A stretch of DNA of 41,244 nt from Enteropsectra breve (taxonomy: Eukaryota > Microsporidia): positions 1 through 41,244 of the forward strand of contig JALPMN010000625.1 in assembly GCA_024243835.1 (NCBI GenBank), in the 5' to 3' direction. Shown here piece after piece: positions 38,101 through 41,244 of this stretch; the stretch's first letter is position 1, and each line of letters opens with the position of its first letter. Below the pieces are notes generated by a model. The model was not told the DNA's origin and did not search any database. It worked only from the letters and a program-made list of their open reading frames with translations. A program made the position numbers and the translations under genes.

Positions 38101-38505
38101 GTAGAGGGAATTAGTATTTTTATGCAGTTTCTTTATTTCCAAATCAGTAATAAAATCTATGTTCAGATCGCTTGTTCTTTTCTTGTAGTAGAGATAGTTG
38201 TAGAACGAGTGAAATGGGATTTTTTGGGGGAGCTTGGAGATGCGCAGCTCTAAAAAGCGCTCATACACATCTTTGGTGAAGGAGTGTTTGTGTAGCACAT
38301 CATAGATATCAACCATGTCCAGATCGTAGTCGGTTTCCGTAAGTATCTCAATGAACTCAGCCAGATCATCTGCAGAGAGCTTCTTTATTATCCTGTTCAG
38401 CAGACTGTAGGAGCGTATTTTGTCAATGCTGCTCCTCAGCACTTCGTTCGGAGGAAGAATATGGAGCTGGTACGTGTAGAGGCTTTTGTAGTATTCTCTT
38501 TTCAT
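32179..38505 (-). CDS. MEC1: ATR/Mec1/Rad3 checkpoint kinase
   Basis: A 2108-aa PI3K-related kinase that senses RPA-coated single-stranded DNA and starts the replication and damage checkpoint. The kinase domain is near the C-terminus: MMVKAKDDLRKDSRFMEL with the ATP-binding Lys, LGDRHAEN (catalytic Asp1966), and VHVDLN (metal-binding Asp1985). The run LNCIFEKGKTFDVGEKVPFR matches ATR rather than TOR or ATM. The FATC end is NLGAMYVGWMAFV. The long helical N-terminus fits HEAT and FAT repeats. Human ATR has 2644 aa. Asn/Ile/Ser-rich insertions occur at about residues 767-822, 1221-1284, 1379-1416, 1504-1538 and 1711-1752. The start chosen is M23 of the longest frame because of CCC three bases upstream. 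Confidence 0.93.
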   Translation of the reverse strand: MKREYYKSLYTYQLHILPPNEVLRSSIDKIRSYSLLNRIIKKLSADDLAEFIEILTETDYDLDMVDIYDVLHKHSFTKDVYERFLELRISKLPQKIPFHSFYNYLYYKKRTSDLNIDFITDLEIKKLHKNTNSLYRNEKLSESMANFNSEMQHLSFSEALNSGDIDSLDLMSDDEIIEVNNRTKITCIFENMDEDQRREMCVLIKKIFIANIKKIFIGNIFTDRNTVLFNKLVDFVRSDFKEPLLIAMIDCNGRINSSSYGYEDINLVPIGQSYCNSEDYQKRREHIKSLICRNRHADSSSKFVFCDICNCYANMLNYQPAPVYDQIILNGDIEALCMLVRHDEKYVNERVLKILLKKLKDENTVVHRNTLYNANRRQNNHYWMNIVDTLKMFYAFDSTMFSYVKSLSDDSTLIFHLADFLISSEDKRYHFALFMKLFLVYRKSVEKKQARKNSYITMKCKNILFVYKQHFERIVDILIPYFICNYVDGIDHSLYDKEFIEPLFEDLAAFSNYKASDFVHKFMFYIFRTLYSKHPVNFTESFVSRYSSHLIAYKILQQERKNLMNGDISVRNNRILEESQHEAKDTPMEHVKIESSDVLVILLFDGYFISHPDIFADNRIFIQSNITQILFKIKMAHINSAYPQNTCIYRILQYLLGGMPISSFFSYIWPSVEYFLNHVRCACSEMFIEWLKALQYSPVMVPYLSRPFENIEDIPVLPSVGTNIYEILSRYFFAESGSKGTIKDTFSSFYLCAYRNNLTAQKLYSDKHNEDISNRDIISNEVINNTDSIINRSINNRSISNSDIINNSDKSNTDILNNTDIMNKKSIWMQMFLMNYRNNLIFRNKIKNLYFHVPLRIRGLIGDIDAKHPDEHLFECSTDATSFMIEKFLVNIDYSQQDLFGFVLQEFIKNRTVECSAEILDQFRHSKYVLDFSYPPVDGLSIESHRAFLEYIFKQLIASNRRMDHFKYLVLFDDTILEYAALCLIHHYNSSSLQPNIDDQRYNRDDCTDERYNKEIFTFIQTATGFVENEISKRLSENKEINKSLMKIIRFLIKIENFRMGVKKYRIVETQQLLLFILLAEDYQAIVYLLDTTENSLENGINDNILKLAYYRLKDYSRLRGIGRMEGVLSHETLFFEFCMERNFKAAKECLAKIENIMPVDEDTPDRNLHVLFFKNLHALVDGNSSTESSTGFMEYLECMKVSDEVYEHVKTDYELLSRVSTDNDINNSSINNNIDSINNNIDKNSNIDISSIDKDNNSIKNNNIDGIDCIDNKNKNNIDSIDLIHGRRINSPNKNLILKFHRKMCFYLNIPAFTVLTEIEYIKYLRSKGEHGKCIESISNMLLKDHWEVLYEYCLVKIQQKDYGGAKILVNRLITNILHSNTNNMNNHHSISNTNNMNNHHSMNNINNTVNINSIRDTCSGDGNMSNSKYPLLFYKANLKLCEINKSRNLYFKVIERLEKDLEIEPEASLLSASGKFVSSKRRVIYNCSEDNAPEIALTENSNNYNMDKSINNNCNSINTSIKNNYSINNNYNINNSRGDKIRYLQRIYFLTARHIEGTSLIRALHFYYRAFSSNYEAVPRFFHLLCQTGKTEMKEARDLVERIVRDNLHDLLPYYGQISNKLGISNTTAPLYCRVIQSIMDRYPYDTFWNTLLYYNSKNNEIKSKVENIVEGFGIEKRILFRKIEEMSSELRRLSEIKDVSESEKKHRAADINDKDMNNINNKDINNNMKINMHNNVNDNKDMNKNMKINIQGDTTWTVLNEIRKLLPSEINIPGKKALLVGIKDEIIEYRSLQRPKKIVFYGDDGAEYPMMVKAKDDLRKDSRFMELNLLMNKIFAKLRQSEEISSPERLTREHYYEGDLYIRLYNVIPFTVGSGIMEFITNLESLKTIFCKYYTDLSVLTKKYCKFKKMGAANAKLANEEIKPVLHRHWKEVHYNEFYVKRERYIKTYAIMCVVGWFMGLGDRHAENIHFDKQTGDTVHVDLNCIFEKGKTFDVGEKVPFRLTKNIIDGMGIMGLEGTFRETMVQVFEIMSENKDVILSNMLSFVFDPLYEWGRKLASEPKRVIEEMENKLKIEDYDEKVEALVNEATDTNNLGAMYVGWMAFV
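33252..36205 (-). repeat. five Asn-coding AAT-rich tracts inside the ATR gene
   Basis: AAT/ATT-rich low-complexity tracts lie at about 33252-33375, 33893-33995, 34258-34370, 34655-34845 and 36040-36205. All stay in frame and encode mostly Asn, Ile, Ser and Asp. One includes two copies of a 36-bp unit (from 34295 and 34331, encoding ISNTNNMNNHHS). They interrupt spacer regions between helical repeats, not the kinase domain. Confidence 0.85.
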
Positions 38506-39116
38506 GATGGGTAAAATATTTTTGGCTGACTGCATAAATGCTATAATCGAGAGAAATTGATACAAATACATTTAGATGTAACAACATATTATGACAGTGC
38601 TAGTCCTAGTTAGCAGGCTGGGTTTGAACAATAGAATGCGTGCAATAAAACTTTCATACGTCTTTCAATACGTAAAGTAAGACATATTGTACGAGCACGA
38701 GCTGAATACCAAGACCACAAATAATGCGCCAATTATCCCAGATTGATAATACCAAGACACACGTCGGCGTGGCACTTCAGTTTCCCTGAGTGCGCAAGCA
38801 GCCGGGCTTCGCTTTTTATTTTAACTATTTTACTAATAGTGGGATTAAATACCTTCAGCCTGAAAGACAAATGCTGTACAGTTGAGTTATATTAGTTAGC
38901 ATCATGCATAAAAATAAAACAGAAAATATTTTTTGAATGAATTTATTCTTGAATAAACTCGTCTCCCTTTGGGAAATAATATTACTCACTCTCAAGTATA
39001 AAACAAGACTGTGTGTTATGAATAAGAGCTCATAATATTATTTTTATGTAGTTGTTTTGATATATTTTGGCTGGTTGGGTTTGTTGCATATCATAGTATT
39101 CTACCCCCTCCTAAAA
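38506..39116. other. intergenic region with a possible small RNA
   Basis: About 610 bp between two minus-strand genes. CCC for the ATR start is at 38509-38511 (GGG on plus). The segment 38600-38817 is richer in GC than its surroundings and has no useful open frame. It contains a B-box-like GGTTTGAAC (38621-38629) and ends in a bulged hairpin (38792-38812, GCG-C-AAGC pairing with GCTTCGC) followed at once by T5 (38813-38817). A pol III transcript is possible. No known RNA family could be fitted. Confidence 0.35.
38509..38511 (-). promoter_or_regulatory. CCC start motif deciding the ATR start
   Basis: On the minus strand CCC-ATC-ATG places the start at 38505. The in-frame ATGs at 38571 and 38535 have no such motif and would add a hydrophobic stretch not expected at the start of ATR. 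Confidence 0.5.
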
Positions 39117-40640
39117 CTAAGCACAACTGATTGATTTTGTATAGCAATTGTAGCTGTTGTTGTCTGTACATTCAAGTTGTTCAGGCTTATTTTCATATCC
39201 TTTTAGTGTAAAATCTTTAAAAGTTTCCTTTAAAACGAATATCGCAGTCTCTACAGCTGTATTGTACACGCTTAGTAAAAGCGAATAATAGTTAACGTCT
39301 TGATTTGTATGCGGTATTTGCGCTAAAATAAAATTTGTAATTTTTACATTTAGGACATGAATATTGATTGCAGCATTATAAGCGCTATACAATTGGGAGT
39401 TGTATCCTGCTATTCTGCCTTCTAAGAAGGTTTTACTCTGCTTTTTATAAGCAACCATATTCTTTTGGTCAACCGTGCTTTTTTCTGTTAATGGATTGTC
39501 TTTTAAGAATGAGTTGTCATTGGCAAGTTCAATTCGATCGTTCAGATGGTTTCCGATCATTTGCCCTAACCAGATCTTGTATTGCGCAACGAACGTACCA
39601 TTTAAAACAGCAAGCATGCTGCAAAATGATTTTACATGCTTATCAAATGTATCCTTTCCTTTTGCGATTTTATCAACTGCATCTTCAAAAGCTGCTTCCA
39701 TGTCAAAACCATAAATGTAAAGTTTTTCTTCATTTGTTGTAAATTCAAGATTATTTTCCCTCGCAAAGTTATCCAAGAACTCGTGCCTACGGGTGCTATC
39801 CTCTATCAGTGTGTCTTGAAATTCCTCAATGGTTGGCATTCGACTATTATCAAATGTTTTGCTGTTATAGAGCGCCGACTGTTCATAATTGCTGCTTCCC
39901 TGCTCAAATTTATCTGTAATAACAAAATGGGCTTCGTTAAAGGCATCTAAAAACTTATAATTAATCGCATACAATGTTTCAGTGTTATTAGGTACTGTAT
40001 AATTATCATAATAATTATAAATGCTATTTTCTTTCAAAGCATTCAGTGCCTTGTCTGCTTGTGCATTTAAGTCTATGACTGAATTAAGAAGTCTGCCCTC
40101 TTCCGGAGAGAGCACAGTTTTCCACTGTTTCATAGTGTCGATTTGCAAATTCATGAGCGAATTTATGTTCTGAAGGGCGTTAAATGTCCATTTTTGAAAT
40201 AAAATAGTGGCCTCATAACGTTGTTTTAAAATATCATCCACCTCCTTAGCTGCATTGTTGAAGTTGTATCGTATTACTCTGGATAAATACTCTAAAATAA
40301 CAAGTATTTGCGAAATACCATGAAAATCAACTGGCTTGTATGCGGAAAGCATCTTTTTTTCTATCGCTTCTATTGTTCTCTGAATAGCCCCTAGCAGATC
40401 ATAAGTCTCAAACGTTAGTGCAATGAGTTTTTTTGGTGTTACACTTATTATACGGCCCTCATTTCTAGAAAATGCTTCATTTGTCGCAACTGCCTGTTGC
40501 ATTTTTTGTATGAGCATATCACATGGATATGCCGTTGTTCCACTGTTACTATCAGGTTGTGGGTATGATCTGTCATCCCACTGTGCACATCTGCTGCAAG
40601 CGATCATTGATACTGCAAGAATCAATGCGTTGGCCATCAT
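39117..40640 (-). CDS. secreted hypothetical protein, 507 aa
   Basis: The protein begins with a short signal peptide (MMANALILAVSMIACSRCAQ, cleavage near residue 16-19) and has no later membrane segment, so it is probably secreted or spore-surface associated. The mature part is mostly helical and polar, with few cysteines. Several of these cluster at the very C-terminus (ECTDN, YNCYTKSISCA) and could form disulfides. No known domain is recognised. The start at the Met-Met pair is preferred because the longer frame (from 40703) puts a second hydrophobic stretch before the signal peptide. Its upstream region holds short direct repeats, and a transposase gene lies beyond them. Confidence 0.65.
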   Translation of the reverse strand: MMANALILAVSMIACSRCAQWDDRSYPQPDSNSGTTAYPCDMLIQKMQQAVATNEAFSRNEGRIISVTPKKLIALTFETYDLLGAIQRTIEAIEKKMLSAYKPVDFHGISQILVILEYLSRVIRYNFNNAAKEVDDILKQRYEATILFQKWTFNALQNINSLMNLQIDTMKQWKTVLSPEEGRLLNSVIDLNAQADKALNALKENSIYNYYDNYTVPNNTETLYAINYKFLDAFNEAHFVITDKFEQGSSNYEQSALYNSKTFDNSRMPTIEEFQDTLIEDSTRRHEFLDNFARENNLEFTTNEEKLYIYGFDMEAAFEDAVDKIAKGKDTFDKHVKSFCSMLAVLNGTFVAQYKIWLGQMIGNHLNDRIELANDNSFLKDNPLTEKSTVDQKNMVAYKKQSKTFLEGRIAGYNSQLYSAYNAAINIHVLNVKITNFILAQIPHTNQDVNYYSLLLSVYNTAVETAIFVLKETFKDFTLKGYENKPEQLECTDNNSYNCYTKSISCA

Positions 40641-40715
40641 GGTTAAACACTGCAAAAAAATATATATTAATACAACGGACAAATTAAAAAAATAATACAG
40701 CATTTTTCACGCTAC

Positions 40716-40836
40716 TTCGTCAAGTTAACATTCAATTTCGTCAAAAATAAATTTTTTTTGAAATTCTCACTTTTTTGTCATTCAATTTCGTCAAGTTAAC
40801 ATTCAATTTCATCACATGAACTTTCAATTGCGTCAA
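40716..40836. repeat. cluster of TTCAATTTCGTCAA direct repeats
   Basis: Copies of TTCAATTTCGTCAA occur at 40731-40744 and 40781-40794, with variants at 40802-40815 and 40823-40836. A larger perfect 24-bp direct repeat has copies at 40716-40739 and 40787-40810. The cluster starts 76 bp upstream of the secreted-protein start on its 5' side. It could be a set of binding sites for that gene or subterminal repeats of a mobile element. Confidence 0.8.
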
Positions 40837-41134
40837 AAATAAAAAGTTTGCTAAAAAGTTCAAAATTCGACATCACGTTTACTTGGCAGCATAATTTAAA
40901 AAACTAGTGTTCGAGAAGCGTGGAATCCCTTAACAGGCCACGGGAACCTTATTTAGGTTCTAAGAAAAAATTTAGGATTGGTTTTAAATTATTCATAAAC
41001 CTAAATATAAATGCATATATTCTAACAATATTAACTCAAATAAAAATCTTATGTTATTGTTTATGATATTAATCCGAAAAGAAATATTTTTATTTTCCCG
41101 CCAAATTATCTTAAAATTTTTTTAATATATAACC
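40837..41134. other. region between repeats and transposase start
   Basis: About 300 bp. It contains a perfect 6-bp hairpin (40944-40960: GAACCT, loop TATTT, AGGTTC). The rest is AT-rich. A terminal inverted repeat of the element cannot be identified because the other end lies outside the window. Confidence 0.35.
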
Positions 41135-41244
41135 ATGGTAAATAGAACTTTAAGCAACGAAGAACGGCGGCATATTATAAGCTTATATTTACACGGGCAA
41201 TCTGCTGCTCAAATAGCACGTATTATGGAGATTAGGCGCACAAC
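41135..41244 (+). mobile_element. 5' end of a Tc1/mariner-like transposase gene, cut by the window edge
   Basis: An ATG at 41135 opens a frame that runs to the window end (36 complete codons). The visible residues, including LSNEERRHIISLYLHG and QSAAQIARIMEI, match the N-terminal helix-turn-helix typical of Tc1/mariner/IS630-type transposases, a class common in microsporidian genomes. This domain would bind the element's terminal repeats. The catalytic DDE part is outside the window, so intactness cannot be judged. Confidence 0.6.

Noticed and set aside
38776..38817. SRP RNA helix 8 or U6 snRNA
   Set aside because: Short resemblances only (GCAA loop with AGCAGCC; TGCGCAAG). The conserved asymmetric loop of SRP and the ACAGAGA box of U6 are absent.

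Overview
The window looks like a chromosome segment of a microsporidian (an obligate intracellular fungus-related eukaryote). The evidence is: AT-rich, compact, intronless eukaryotic genes in no operon-like order; strongly shortened versions of eukaryotic proteins (Doa10, Sec24, Rqc2, DNA ligase I, a single-cassette Slh1/ASCC3-type helicase); one eukaryotic tRNA-Glu; and a run of C or G (CCC, GGG) within about 10 nt upstream of the start codon in 13 of the 22 best-supported reading frames, a known microsporidian start signal. The species cannot be named from the sequence. Intergenic regions of 300-700 bp and long Asn-rich tracts suggest a less compacted lineage than Encephalitozoon.

Layout. 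1-1063: gene-poor, with decayed reading frames. 1064-10468: Doa10-type RING-CH ubiquitin ligase (+), DUF1749 alpha/beta hydrolase (-), acidic RING-H2 protein (+), Rho-like GTPase (+), unknown 126-aa protein (+), AT-hook/SAP protein (+). 10765-14763: Rqc2/NEMF (-), unknown 277-aa protein (-), 80-aa membrane protein (-). 15431-23331: WDR6-like propeller (+), unknown 104-aa protein (+), ATP-dependent DNA ligase (-), Sec24 (+). 23543-26392: 60-aa protein with a ubiquitin-interacting motif (-), syntaxin-like SNARE (+), FYRN/FYRC protein (+), and a Su(z)12-like zinc-finger/VEFS-box protein (+). 27079-31677: signal peptidase subunit Spc2 (-), tRNA-Glu(UUC) (+), Ski2-like helicase of the Slh1/ASCC3/Brr2 type (+). 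31861-32129: a 21-unit 12/13-bp minisatellite. 32179-38505: ATR/Mec1 kinase (-) with Asn-rich insertions. 38572-39116: intergenic patch with a possible small RNA. 39117-40640: large secreted protein (-). 40700-40840: short direct repeats. 41135 to the edge: start of a Tc1/mariner-type transposase.

How the genes fit together. Several products belong to protein quality control and secretion: Doa10, the RING-H2 protein, the UIM protein, Rqc2, an Slh1-like helicase, Sec24, Spc2 and a SNARE. Others act in genome maintenance (DNA ligase I, ATR) and probably chromatin (FYR protein, Su(z)12-like protein, AT-hook/SAP protein). The most notable item is the neighbouring FYR and Su(z)12-like gene pair at 24606-26392, which points to a Polycomb/PRC2-type chromatin module in a genome-reduced parasite. 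No assignment here was checked against a database.
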